Source: Lunularia cruciata (Eukaryota > Streptophyta > Marchantiopsida > Lunulariales > Lunulariaceae). Taken from it: a DNA stretch of 64,000 nt. The position numbers and the translations under genes are program-made. Every line of letters begins with the position of its first letter. The first letter of the stretch is position 1. Below are positions 1 through 10,340 of this stretch, one piece after another. The stretch lies in NCBI GenBank assembly GCA_948567375.1, contig OX419760.1, forward strand, positions 48,050,001 through 48,114,000, given 5' to 3'. Under the pieces are notes generated by a model. That model had not been told where the DNA came from. It did no database searches and saw nothing but the letters and a program-made list of their open reading frames with translations.

Positions 1-32
1 TATATTTGTGTGTTTAGATTCATCTTGGGAAC

Positions 33-507
33 ATGGAGGGTCATCAAGAGTGGAAATTGAGACTATGCAAGGTTCCCCGAGGGTTTGAGGTGATTATAGG
101 GGTGGATTTTAGAAAAATAAAGTTTAGAATAGAATTTGAAGAGAGTGTTGAGAGGATCCAAAAATCTACACCACTTGGAGGAAAGAGTGGGTCTAAGTGC
201 TTTCTATGCAGAGAGAAGGGACATAAGGCAAGTTCATGTCCATTGACCTTTGAGAGCAAGAGATTGAGGGAAAGGAGAGGCTTACTTTGACCTGGGTTTG
301 CATGTTGGACCTTCTTCACCAAGATTGGGAGGAAGAAGATCTAAAACCAAGAAGTTGTGTGAGGTTTGTGGAGTTGAAGGACTTCCAAAAGGACATGAGT
401 GTAGTGGAGTAAAAGCGCTTTTGGAGACTTTGGTGAAGGATCTTGGAGAGATTCTTAGTATAGTTACAAAAATATTACCACCTTTATTAGCTAGTTCTCA
501 AGATTAG
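33..507 (+). pseudogene. Cys-rich (zinc-knuckle-like) ORFs in the leader of element A
   Basis: Two short ORFs (33-290 and 298-507) in different frames. The first carries a CCHC-like pattern, CFLCREKGHKASSC, after a basic stretch. The second has CEVCGVEGLPKGHEC. Zinc knuckles of this kind bind nucleic acid in retroelement gag and LINE ORF1 proteins. They lie upstream of the gag domain of A and may be the broken 3' end of another element or an extra leader ORF. Frame changes show decay. Family not identified. Confidence 0.4.
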
Positions 508-735
508 TAATAGAGATAATCTTTCAACTTATGGATAAACAATCCATGAGAGTTTGATTAATATGCATTCTAAGATTTGATGTTGCTATAGAAATCTTGG
601 AACAACTAGAACCTTTTGTGTTCCCTAGGGTTGATTACTCTCAAATGGTGTTAGTCATGTATATACTCTATTAGTTAAAGAGTGAAAGAAAAGAAAGAGA
701 AAAAAGAATTGAGAGAAAAGAAAGATAGTGAGGGG

Positions 736-1669
736 TTAAGATGGGGAAACTTCCAGTTTTCTGGGCAAAGATAGAGAAGATGTGTAGGCCTTTGTGAGAG
801 ATTTCAAGAGAGCTAGCATAGGAAACAATGAGAGGAAGAAGAATGAGTGGGCCTCATTATTACTTGATTTCTTTGAGGATGCAACACTTATATGGTATGA
901 GTCAGAATACCAAAAGAAAAGAGAGGAGAGATAGGCAAGAAGAGTCTTGGGAGAGTTTGACTTAAGCACTCATTGAGAACTTTCTTTCATATGAGGGTTA
1001 TGAGAGATTGATGAGTGAGGTTACCTTTCTCAAGCAAGGAGATGGAGAGAAAGTGAAAGTATATGTGGAAAGAGTGGAAAATTTAGAGTCCAGATTTTAC
1101 ATAGTGTTGAGCAAGGGCGGGGATGATGTAGAGACTACTATATTGGCATAGGGGCCATGCTCACCAAGAATTTTGTGGGAGGATTAAGACCACAAATTAG
1201 AAGCAAGGTGAGATATGAGAAATCTTCTTCCAAGGTTGAAGCTATCAAAATTGCAATTTGTATGGAGGAGAGTTTGGAAGGGAATGAGAGTGATTTGATG
1301 GTAAAGGAGGTTGTGCATCCTCCTCAAGGTTACAAGTATGGTGGAACTTTTGATACTCTGGTGACAAGGGTTGTACCACAAGTGTTAGTTGTTCTAGTTC
1401 TTGCACCCTTACCAAAGGATCCACTTCAAATCATCACTAAACAACTTGCAAATCTCAAGATCAATGTAGTGCAACTATGGGAGAAGAGAGAGGTGGATCA
1501 GAATGTAGGGATAAGGCCAGGGAGTTATGGAAACTATCAATATAGAGGAGTCCAACCAGCCAACAATTTCAATGATAGAAATTGTTTTGGTTTTGGAAGA
1601 AGAGGGCATATCCATAAGAATTGCCCAAATTCCACTTACCATAGAAGAAAGGATTATGGGAGGAAGTGA
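736..1669 (+). pseudogene. gag remnant of element A
   Basis: Plus-strand frames give a retrotransposon gag-like stretch (LLDFFEDATLIWYESEY near 860-910), the typical helix-rich capsid region with a conserved W-Y core. It continues into the open stretch 1157-1669, which ends in a zinc knuckle, CFGFGRRGHIHKNC (near 1582-1623). The second Cys of the usual CxxC is replaced (CFGF). Several stops interrupt 900-1157. Gag normally forms the particle and packages RNA; this copy cannot encode it. Confidence 0.6.
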
Positions 1670-1723
1670 AACCCAAGTGGCTCTTAATCCCCAAACAAAG
1701 GTAAGGGGATAAAATCCATAGAT

Positions 1724-2602
1724 GTGGTTGAGAGAAATTATGAGAAGGGGGAGTGCTCAAACTCCAAAGGTCTTTATTTGGATCTTTTGGTACAAGAGAA
1801 GAAGATAACTCGTTTTGTAGAGGATGTGCACTCTTCTCAAGGATTTACTCCTAGCCAAGATACTCCTATGCCTACTAGGAGCACTCACACAAGCACTTCA
1901 ACACCATCAACAACAAAGACTCCAAGGAAGAAGTTGGGGATGGAAGACTTCTTGATCTCAAAGCAACAATGGAACTACAATGTCTTGGAGGATGTTGGTA
2001 GTCACAAGGCTAATATCATAGTGGGCCAATTGATTACTTTGAATCCTACTTTGAGAAAGGAGCTTAGAGGTGGTTTGAGTTCTACAAGGAGCAAGAAGAA
2101 GAAGAAGGAAAAAGCTCTTGTATCAATGGGGGTGGTGGATGCTAAGCCAACACCATAGGAGGCTTGTGAATATGCCTCCAAGATTGATGTGAGAGTGACT
2201 GGTCACAACATCAATGATGCATTGGTTGATGGAGGATCAACAGTGAATGCCATGTCAGAAAGGTTGATGAAGAAGTTGGATATGATACCCTCAAGACCTT
2301 CAACATTTGTGATGAGCATGGCAAACAAGCAACAAGTTTGACCAAAAGGGGTGATGGATAAGGTGGTAGTTTTAGTTATGGGAGTTCAAAATCTCATGAC
2401 TTTCCAAGTCTTGAAGGATTCAAGCTATGACTTACTTCTTGGGAGGCCATGGTTGAGAGCAGCACACACAACTGATCAATGGCACAAAGGGTACTTGAGG
2501 ATTGGGCCATCAAACCATAGAGTCACAGTTCTTGTGAGTAACACCACCAACACTTCACATTCAGATACACCATCTTCTAATTATTGGGAATCAGATTCAT
2601 AA
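1724..2602 (+). pseudogene. pol N-terminus and aspartic protease remnant of element A
   Basis: The stretch after gag contains a Ser/Thr/Pro-rich linker (1850-1930), then the protease. The active-site segment reads ALVDGGSTVNAM (near 2220-2255), where the canonical D-T/S-G has become D-G-G. A later LLLGRPWLRAA block (near 2430-2460) is the typical C-terminal motif of gypsy proteases. A stop at about 2339 splits the domain. The protease would cut the Gag-Pol polyprotein; the active-site change and stops make it inactive. Confidence 0.65.
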
Positions 2603-2689
2603 GAAGGAGCTTCAAGTGTGGACACAAGCATGGAGGAGGAGACTTCCATGTAGGACAATGAATCTGAATTTAATTCAAATGTATATCCC

Positions 2690-3551
2690 TTGTGTGCTAT
2701 GGATTTTGCACCTAAGTTAGAGGTTTTGAAGAACCTAGATAAATCACCATTGACACTTGAGGAGATAGAAAGGAGGTTATCTACCCTCAAGTATGGTCCA
2801 AATTTTACCAAGGAGGAGAAGGTGAGATTTGAGGAGATTTTTTGCAAGTTCATCTATGTGTTTACTTTCAGTCACAAGGATCTAAAGGAAGTGACCTTGG
2901 AGGAGCATAAGATTGAGGTGGAGTCACATGCAAGACCAGTCCGCCAAAAGCAACATTGCATTAGCCCACCAATGTCTTTGGTGGTGAAGGAGGAGATTGA
3001 TAAGCTCAAGGAGGCCTGATTTATCTTTGAGGTGGAGAATTTGGAATGGGTGTCTCCCATTGTGATTGTGATTGTGAAGAAAAATAATGGCAAACTTTGG
3101 GTATGTGTGGATTACAAGAAGCTTAATGTTGTTACTAAGAAGGACTATTACCCTTTGCCTTTCATTGATGAGATCTTGGAGGAGGTTGCAGGTCATGAGA
3201 TGTATAGTTTTGGATATGGTTATAGTGAGTATAACCAAATCAAGATTGCACCAGAGCATCAACAACTCACCACATTCACCTTACACTTTCAAGGTCATGC
3301 CTTTTGGGCTTACACTTTGGAGAACTTACACTTTCAAGGTCATGCCTTTTGGGCTTTGCAATGCTCCAGCCACATTCCAATGGTTCATGAACAATGTATT
3401 TGAACCTTTCATTGGAAAATTTATGAGAGACTTCATTGATGACTTTTGTGTCTATGGGAGAAAGGAGGAGCAATTTGAGTACGTAATCAAGGTCTTTCAA
3501 TGCTTGGATGAGGCAAATGCATCACTCAACCCAAAGAAGTGCATTTTTTGA
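2690..3551 (+). pseudogene. Reverse transcriptase remnant of element A
   Basis: Gypsy reverse transcriptase motifs in order: VSPIVIVIVKKNNGKLWVCVDYKKLN (3050-3125, read in blocks), YPLPFIDEILEEVAG (3150-3190), VMPFGLCNAPATFQ (3340-3380) and the catalytic box FIDD (near 3433), where Y/F-x-DD is expected. A stop at about 3017 and frame changes break the gene. The segment containing FKVMPFGL is duplicated in tandem (3281-3311 and 3326-3356, 45-bp period, in frame), which would insert 15 residues into the palm domain. Confidence 0.75.
3281..3370 (+). repeat. 45-bp in-frame tandem duplication inside the RT of element A
   Basis: A 31-bp unit at 3281-3311 recurs identically at 3326-3356. The period of 45 bp is divisible by three, so the frame is kept but the conserved MPFGL motif is doubled. 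It looks like replication slippage or template switching during reverse transcription. Confidence 0.85.
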
Positions 3552-3569
3552 TGTGAAGAAGGTCTTCTT

Positions 3570-4420
3570 TTGGGGCACATCATCTCCAAGGATGGAATAG
3601 CAATTGATCTTGAGAAGGTGAGAAAAATCTCAAACCTTCCATTCCCTTCAAGCTTGACAAAGTTACAACAATTCTTGTGGATTGTTGGGTACTATAGGAG
3701 GTTCATCTTCTCATTTTCCAACAAGGCTTATGCATTGACCATCTACATGAAGAAGGGTGTAAATTACATGGTGATTTTGGAAGACAAGGAGGCTCTCAAA
3801 GCTTTTGAGGAGCTCAAGCAATCCCTCATTGTAGCTCCAATTCTTGCTAAACCTGATTAGAGTAAACCTTTCCGATGCTTCTAATGTAGCTATAGAATGC
3901 AATCTTAATCAATTAGACCAAGATATGCATGATCATCCAATAGCTTATGGTAGTAGGCAGATGATTTCAGCAAAAAAGAACTACTTTGTCATAGAGAGAG
4001 AAGGGTTGGTAGTGATCTTTGGTCTCAAGAAGTTTAGACACTACTTGATTGGAGGGAAAGCCACAATTGTCATGGATCACAAGGCTTTTGAAGTACATGT
4101 TCAACAAGCCTAATGTGAAAAGGAGGCTAGCAAGGTAGATGATACTCTTGTCTGAGTATGACAGCAAGAGACAAGGCAAGAAGAAGATGGAGCTTTTCAA
4201 AGAAGGTGATTGGGTAATGTTGTTTGATTCCATTCGATATGAGAGAGTGCAAAAGAAGTTTTTGCATAAGTACTTTGGACCTTTCATAGTAGAGAAGGTG
4301 TGGAAAAATTACACTTATGATCTCAAGGAGTTGGGAATAAGACACTTTGATAAGATTAACCATTATAAGTTGAAATGTATCATAGAAGGTAGAGAGACCT
4401 TCACTTTGAGGACAAAGTGA
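3570..4420 (+). pseudogene. RNase H and integrase-tail remnant of element A, integrase core deleted
   Basis: 3570-3860 reads as the RT connection region (LGHIISKDGIAIDLEKV, then a YYRRFI block), and 3844-4113 as RNase H (PIAYGSRQMISAKKNY, VMDHKAFEV). At about 4113-4139 the text jumps to a segment typical of the end of gypsy integrase (FKEGDWVMLF, KYFGPFIVEKVW). The HHCC zinc finger and DDE core, normally about 1 kb, are missing, so the element has an internal deletion as well as frameshifts. Confidence 0.65.
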
Positions 4421-4440
4421 AAACTTAGTCTGGGGGTAAA

Positions 4441-5111
4441 TGTAATATCCATTTGTGCATGTGTGTAGTATTGTGATATTAAGCTTAGTATATTATTTAT
4501 ATAGATAAATTATGGTTCTACATTAGTCATGATTAGCTAAAGTTGGTCATACCTAAGATAGAGGGGACCTTACTTTAGAGGAAGTGGAAAAGATAAGTAC
4601 CACTATTTTGGATTCTAGTGTGTTGACTTGGTATTATTCCTAAGTGTTTGGATTTGAGGAAAGAGTTGAGAACTCTTGGGCTTGCAAGCCTTTTTTTTTT
4701 GGATTCTTTTTTAGTCCAAGGATAGCCCATATGAAGGAATCCTTGACTTAGTGGTCAGGTCAAGATAAGACCACATGCTTAAAAGAATATTCCAATGAGG
4801 ATGGATATTCCTTTAACTACTTTGCTTTATTTGACTTTTAGCCTAGTAATTTGAGTTACTCCAATAATTAGTAACTTTGGTATGTTATTATTTAACAAGT
4901 ATATAAACTAGTGGTGAGGAGGTACTCATCATCCTTTCATTTGCAACTATCTTTCTCTCATTGAATTCTTTAGTGAGTAATGTCTTGAGTCTTGGAGTGT
5001 TAGCCTTGGAGGAGTATGATGGAGTTGGGGTTCCTTGCCTTCTTAGTTCATGGTTTGCTACCATAATAGCTATCAAATGTTCATCTTGAGTGAGAGATAG
5101 GCCGGCTCATA
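4441..5111 (+). repeat. 3' LTR of element A (LTR family Z)
   Basis: Begins TGTAATATCCATTTGTGCATG directly after the polypurine tract and ends near GGCTCATA. It matches, in inverted orientation, the solo LTR at 5563-6252 over its full length of about 670-690 bp. A and the solo copy have diverged by scattered substitutions and small indels. The short peptide ORFs in both LTRs are mirror images of each other and are not genes. Confidence 0.85.
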
Positions 5112-5562
5112 GGTCTTCTAGAGCACTCCATCTTTGAATGACCTCTATTTTATCTATTAACACTTGGATACCTTTTGCACTTACTCTATGCCTAAATAGT
5201 CTAATTTAGACTTGCTAAACTTGCACTTTGAGATTTTGGCATACAATTGATTTTGTCATAAAATTTGGAGGACTTCTCGTAGATGTTGCTTGTGTTCCAT
5301 CATTGTCATATTATAGACAAGGATGTCATCTAGGAAAAAGATAATAGATTAATCCAAGTCTAGAAACAGTATATCATTCATCAAACTCATGAAAGTGGCA
5401 TGTGTGTTAGTGAGGCCAAACAACATCACTTGGTACTTGAAGTGGCCATACCTTGTTCAAAAGGCAATTTTATAGACATCTTCCTCCACAATTTGGATTT
5501 GATTGTAACCGCTCCATAGGTCAAGTTTGGTGAAGTGTCTTGCTCCGTTGAGTTGATTGAAC
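5112..5562 (-). pseudogene. Reverse transcriptase remnant of element B, C-terminal half
   Basis: The reverse complement reads HFTKLDLWSGYNQI, then RYGHFKYQVMLFGLTN, FLDDILVYN and a connection segment ending near KIEVIQRWSALE. These are the palm and catalytic FLDD motifs of gypsy RT. The N-terminal half continues at 6253-6591, beyond the inserted LTR. Stops interrupt it. The FLDD box itself is intact. Confidence 0.75.
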
Positions 5563-6252
5563 TATAAGCTGACCTGTCTCTCACTCAAGATGAACCTCTG
5601 ATGGCTATTATGGTAGCGCACCATGGACTAAGAAGGCAAGGAACCCTAACTCCATCATACTACTCCAAGGCTAACACTCCAAGACTCAAGACATTACTCA
5701 CTAAAGAACTCAATGAGAAAGAGATAGTTGCAAATGAAAGGATGATGAGTACCTCCTCACCCCTAGTTTATATACTTGTGAAATAATAACGTACCAAAAT
5801 TACTAATTATTGGAGTAACTCAAGTTACTAGGCTAAAAGTCAAATAAAGTCAAAAAGCTAAAGGAGTATCCATCCTCATGGGAATATTATTTTAATCATG
5901 TAGTCTTATCTTGCCTAACCACTAAGTCAAAGATTCCTTCATATGGGCTACCCTTGGACTAAAGAAGAATCCAAAACAAAGAGGCTTGCGGGCCCAAGAG
6001 TTCTCAACTCTTTCCTCAAAGCCAAACACTTAAGAATAATACCAAGTCAATACACTAGAATCCAAAATAGTGGTGCTTATCTTTTCCACTTCCTCTAAAG
6101 TAAGGTCCTCTCTATCTTAGGTATGACCAACTTTAGCTAATCATGACTAATGTAGAACCATCCTTTATCTCTATATAAATAATATCTCTCAAGTACTTAT
6201 AATACCAAGCTAAATATCACAATACCACACACATGCACAAATGGGTGTTACA
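5563..6252 (-). repeat. Solo LTR of family Z inserted in the RT of element B
   Basis: On the minus strand it starts TGTAACACCCATTTGTGCATG and ends near CAGCTTATA, matching the LTR of element A (4441-5111) in opposite orientation. The RT of element B is interrupted exactly here: codons for MDDLF lie on the right and the next residues (NQLNGARHF) on the left. The flanks share only an imperfect GTT-type duplication. A lone LTR is the usual product of recombination between the two LTRs of a full element. Confidence 0.85.
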
Positions 6253-7110
6253 AAACAAGTCATCCATGCGGGGTAAGGGGCATTTGTTCTTCACCATTTG
6301 TTGATTTAGACCTAGATAGTCAATGGACATCCGCATTGTGCCATCCTTTTTCTTCACAAACAAGACCCCATATGGTGATACATTGGGTTGAATAAACCCT
6401 TTTTGTAGCATATCCTCTATTTGAGCCTTACACTCCTCCAATGCATGAGGTGATAGATCATATGGGGCCTTATAAGGAGGTGTCTTCTTAGGAATGATCT
6501 CAAGTTTGTGATCTACTCTCCTTTTTGGTGGTAATCCTAAGGGTAGGTCATTTGGGAAAACATCTTGAAACTCATTAACCACATCTTTCAATTTCTCAAG
6601 AACTTGTCTATCAAGTTGTGCACTCTAGACTTCTCTTATTAGACCCATGAAACATCTAACTATCTTATAGATAGCTATTGTCCCTATGACATAAAGAGGT
6701 ACTTTCTTGCCTAAGTGTTATCTCTTTAACCTATTGATCTTCCATTGGTGAGGTTCTCACTACTTTCTTCCTCCAATCAACCATATGGTTGTAGTGCTCC
6801 ATCCACATCATACCTAAGATTACATCATAATAAGCCAATCATATCACTTGCTTGTCAATATTTTCTTGATACTCTCCTATAGAGATTGTTACTTTTTTAG
6901 GAACAATTCAATACTCTTTGTCTATCCATTCAGTAATTCTACTTCTTCATTCTCATCCTTCTCTAGATCCATCTCCAACCTTATTGCAATAGAGTGAGAC
7001 AATAAGTTCTTAGTTGCTCCAAAGTCTATCAACACTCTCACCTGATTGCCCTCTAGGAATCAATCAATTGTGAGTTTGCTTTCTTCACTCCCTTCAGACT
7101 TGGTCTTTTC
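6253..7110 (-). pseudogene. Protease and N-terminal RT remnant of element B
   Basis: Minus strand, 7080-7010 reads VRVLIDFGATKNLLSHSI, an aspartic protease active site with D-F-G-A instead of D-T/S-G-A. The stretch 6591-6253 is open and reads [18 protein letters not shown], then [20 protein letters not shown] and a MDDLF end, the start of gypsy RT. The ORF ends artificially inside the inserted LTR. The region 7000-6600 between them has several stops. Confidence 0.7.
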
Positions 7111-8134
7111 TTTTCCCCAATTTTTTGCTTCTCTATTGAGCCAATAAGGCCGTAAGGTACATTTACTAGCAATCTTCATTATCCAACATGATTTCCACCT
7201 CCTCTTGTTCAATTTGTCTCTCCATGTTGTTCAAAGATTGCTTGTATGGAGCCCAAGGACCTCTAGGAAATCAAGTACAACAATTGATGGCTAGGTGCCC
7301 AACTCAGCCGTAATTGTAACAATAACATTGTTATGCTTGAGTCTCTTCTCTCCATGGGACCCCATCTCTTCTTGCTTCATGCCATCCCTATTCTCCTTGG
7401 AGCGATCATGCCCCTTGTTCTCAAAAGCAAATGTTGCCCAATTCTATAAGGACTAGTCCACCAAAGTGTTGTGTTTTGGCCCGATATTGTTGAGCCAGGA
7501 CTACCCCTTCACCTCCTCCAAGTGCCCCTACTATTCTTTGAGCACAAGAAATGGCTTCAAAAATCATGCAAGGCTTTTGTACCATTACTTCTTGGTGAAT
7601 TTGTTCCTTTAACCCTCATTTGAAATTATCCAAAGCTTCTGTTGGACTCATGTTTGTTATTGCAACCTGTAGATCAAGGAATGCCTCCATGTTCTCTTGT
7701 ACACTATTCTTCTACTTCAACCCCTATAGTCGGGTGCGGGCCATCTGCATAGAATCTATGGATTGGAAAGTCTTTAGTAACTCTTCTTGCATGGCCATCC
7801 AAGTGACCTCTCTTCCTTTTGCTAACATTGATTGTTCCCAAGCATCGTACCATATGAAGGCTTTATTAGTCAAGTACCCACATGTAAACATGCTTACAGA
7901 GTGATTGGTGATTTTAGTGGTGAACAATCAAAAGTATCAATTCATTCTTGAAATCCAATTTTCCACTACTCCCATGGACCGTTGTCCCTTGGAAGGCTTG
8001 ATATTGCATGTCTTCATCATCCATAGTAACAATATGGCCTTATTGTGGACCGAGATCAATGTCATTGGCATGGGTGACTCTCTATGTCCTTCAGTTGCTT
8101 GTACTAGGTTTTGGGACAACTCCCCTTTGTGCAT
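7111..8134 (-). pseudogene. gag remnant of element B
   Basis: The minus-strand ORF 7927-7724 contains YLTNKAFIWYDAWEQSML, followed by an MQEELLKTFQ segment, a typical retrotransposon gag capsid core. Further down, near 7335-7279, a zinc knuckle reads CYCYNYG, stop, VGHLAINC, a CCHC with an internal stop. 8134-7937 is the open upstream part. Frame changes separate the pieces, so no Gag can be made. Confidence 0.6.
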
Positions 8135-8260
8135 TGCTTGATCATTCTTGAAGGTAATTGATTTTGCAATGCCTCCATGGTCATCTTGATCTCTTGAAAC
8201 TCATTCAACATCCACTACATTCCTTACATCAACTCTTTCAACTATGGTCCATGCTACGAA

Positions 8261-8298
8261 GCAGTTACTATGTAAGAATATTCCTACATAGTAACTGC
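8261..8298. repeat. 38-bp near-perfect palindrome in element B leader
   Basis: Arms GCAGTTACTATGTA (8261-8274) and its exact reverse complement (8285-8298) surround AGAATATTCC, which is itself palindromic except for one end pair. The whole 38 bp is therefore palindromic with a single mismatched pair. It lies between the leader ORF and gag of element B. Confidence 0.9.
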
Positions 8299-8317
8299 TC
8301 AATCACTACTTCCTACT

Positions 8318-8740
8318 TCAATAGAGGGTTAATATGAATACTTGAGAAGGGGTGCTGACTAATGGGACCACCATTAGAACTTCAGATGCTATTACTTGTT
8401 GATAATATTCCTCACCAAAATTGCGGACTACAAAATCCTTAAACATTACTTTTGGTCTAACCACATAACACATTTCTACTTGAGTGTTAAGAGGGGAGAA
8501 TTTTTTATATAAAAATCCATCACAACAGATGTAGATTGTCAATTCCCACTCCCTATCATAGATCACCATAGGCAAAATCACCAAATTTGGTGAATTCATC
8601 ACTATATCCATGAACTCTACTTTGAAATGGAAAACAAGATATACTCTCACTTGCTCACATTGGATGTACATAATATTGATGTGGAATGGATTCAATAATA
8701 GAAAGCAAAGTGCCAGATATTGTCCTCTGAGAGCCTCCAT
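8318..8740 (-). pseudogene. Open leader ORF of element B, function unknown
   Basis: A 140-codon open stretch on the minus strand between the primer binding site and gag. It begins MEALRGQYLALCFLL and shows no motif I recognise. Position suggests an N-terminal gag extension or a chance ORF in the leader. It is on the coding strand of the element, the only support for its being real. Confidence 0.3.
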
Positions 8741-8867
8741 CCCATCCTTTCTCTAACACTCTCCTAATCTATCGATAGTGCTATAATTTCTCTCTTCAAA
8801 ATTACTCAGTCTTAGTAGCCCATGTTCTTCCAGACTGATCTACTCTCTTGGATTGAAACACTCTGAT

Positions 8868-8879
8868 GCTCTGATACCA
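8868..8879 (-). other. Primer binding site (initiator tRNA-Met type) of element B
   Basis: On the minus strand, TGGTATCAGAGC lies one base after the LTR end. This is complementary to the 3' end of plant initiator methionine tRNA and is the standard primer site of many plant LTR elements. It fixes element B's orientation and the inner edge of its 5' LTR. The same 12-mer occurs behind the LTRs of elements D (57129-57140) and E (31236-31247). Confidence 0.9.
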
Positions 8880-8880
8880 T

Positions 8881-9620
8881 TATAATCTTCCAAGGATAAG
8901 AGACCTTAAGAGAAACACAAGAGAAGAAATACAAGCTTCACACTCAATCCTCCAATGCCCCAAAGGAGCACCTTGACTATATTATATAGTAAAGAGGACT
9001 TCCTTAAAAGAAGCTCCACCCTTGGATCAGATACATGGATTGGTGATATGTCAATGAGCTCTACCCTTAGATTAGTTACATGCATGGGTGACATGTCAAT
9101 TCTAATCCTTTCTGGTTGGTCAAATCATCTTTCATCAAAGGGAATCTTTAGGAAATCTTCCTAAAGGAATCTCCAAATTGTGTAGGTGAGGTTGGAAAGT
9201 TCTTGATGAGACAAAGTTGAGAGGAGAGAAGGCTAGCCTTTCCTTTGTTGGGAAGGAATCTTCACATTTTTGAGGCCTAACCATCTGTTTAGGCCTCCAA
9301 AATTGACTCAAGTTTCATCCTATTCTTGGCTCTTGCTCTATTAGTAGAAGTACTCCCTTGGTGATACCTATATCTAATCTACTTAGTCAATTATCTATAA
9401 CATACTTCAAGATGTTACCAATCTAATTTTCACCTCTAGATCATATATCTAGCTATTGGTATTTCATTTTCAAGCTATTTTGGTTCTTGCTCTATTAATA
9501 AAAGTGCTCTTTCTATGACATCTCTATCTGATTTATCTAGCCCATCATACCTAACATCCTTCTAGATGTTACTAGGTCAATTTTCACTAATAGATAATAT
9601 ATCTAACTATTGGTATTACA
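8881..9620 (-). repeat. 5' LTR of element B (LTR family X, two-module form)
   Basis: On the minus strand it starts TGTAATACCAATAG (end at 9620) and stops next to the primer binding site. It matches the other X LTRs at 12148, 31670, 32326, 33312, 36140 and 60128. A module of about 155 bp at its 5' end is present twice: the start motif recurs at about 9457-9466 and 9611-9620. Only this copy, 36140-36888 and the 60128 fragment have the double module. Confidence 0.85.
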
Positions 9621-9800
9621 CTTGATTAGAATCCCATAACAAAATCGGACTATTTGGGACTCAATAACTCCTTAAGTAAAATTTATCAGCCATCTTTTGT
9701 GAGTGTACACCTTGCATAGGCTCTCTCTAGCCTTCCGCTAGAACTCTTGTAAGCTCCTTAGCTTATTAGTCCACACTCCTTGGTGGTTTTGCCTCAAACA

Positions 9801-10340
9801 CTAAAAGAACAACACCATAGGATTAAACCCTAATACTACACCACCTCTTGTAGTAGTACCTCCACTCGTAGTAGCATCATCTCCAGTAGATCCACCAATG
9901 CTACTAGAGTTAGGACTTGTGGGTACTACCAATCTACCCCTAGAAACCAAGCCTAAAGTGATGGAGACATAGTTCGAAGACCAATATTGTCTCCATGGCT
10001 CAATCTCCTCCAAGTGAGCTCTCTTGAACTCATGATAGTCGTCCATTGGCAAACCCTCCAAGTGCTGAAACAACTCCTTCCATGCCATGAAGGGTGTAAA
10101 AAAAGTCGGGTTTTGCATTTGTTGTAGATTACACCAACTATCAAACTCTTGGATGAAGTCATCCAACTCAATGGTACCCACTAAACCATAAAAATGCCTA
10201 GGGCCTTTGGAGACTCCATAAATCTCATCCACCTCCCACAACAAGTGTGTGGCCACACCAAGTGCACTCTCAATTGAATTAGCTCTTATATCAAACTCCA
10301 ACTCAAAGTCTATCTTCTCCTCACCAGGACCTAAGATATA
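9801..10340 (-). pseudogene. gag-like ORF remnant, unclassified element
   Basis: A minus-strand open stretch of at least 166 codons. It contains a compact, charged domain (FTPFMAWKELFQHLEG, then EFKRAHLEEIEPWRQYW) of the kind seen in retroelement capsid proteins. A Gly/Ser/Thr-rich low-complexity C-terminus follows. The text continues upstream of the first Met (GPGEEKIDFELEF), so the true start is not seen. No protease or RT is linked to it. It may be a non-autonomous gag-only element. Family uncertain. Confidence 0.35.

Larger units (their letters stand above)
1..5111 (+). mobile_element. Ty3/gypsy LTR retrotransposon A, 5' end outside the window, 3' LTR present
   Basis: Plus-strand domain order is gag, protease, reverse transcriptase, RNase H, a short integrase C-terminal piece, polypurine tract (TGGGGGTAAA, 4431-4440) and 3' LTR (4441-5111), the gypsy order. 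The 5' LTR is not seen and must lie left of position 1. Coding parts are broken by many stops and frameshifts, so the copy is dead. At 5112 the sequence changes abruptly to a minus-strand reverse transcriptase of a different element (B), so A is inserted in B. Domain calls rest on motifs read by eye. Confidence 0.85.
5112..8880 (-). mobile_element. Ty3/gypsy element B, internal region (interrupted)
   Basis: Minus-strand internal region of a gypsy element whose 5' LTR is 8881-9620. Reading from 8880 downward: primer binding site, leader ORF, gag with zinc knuckle, protease, then reverse transcriptase. The RT is cut by a solo Z LTR at 5563-6252 and ends at 5112, where element A is inserted. RNase H, integrase and the 3' LTR must lie left of the window. 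All domains carry stops or frameshifts. Confidence 0.8.

Noticed and set aside
4888-5786. Two mirror-image 61-62-codon ORFs with nearly the same protein
   Set aside because: They fall inside inverted copies of the Z LTR and so reflect the repeat, not a gene.
8868-8879. tRNA gene fragment
   Set aside because: Only the 12-bp primer-complementary sequence is present; no tRNA body.
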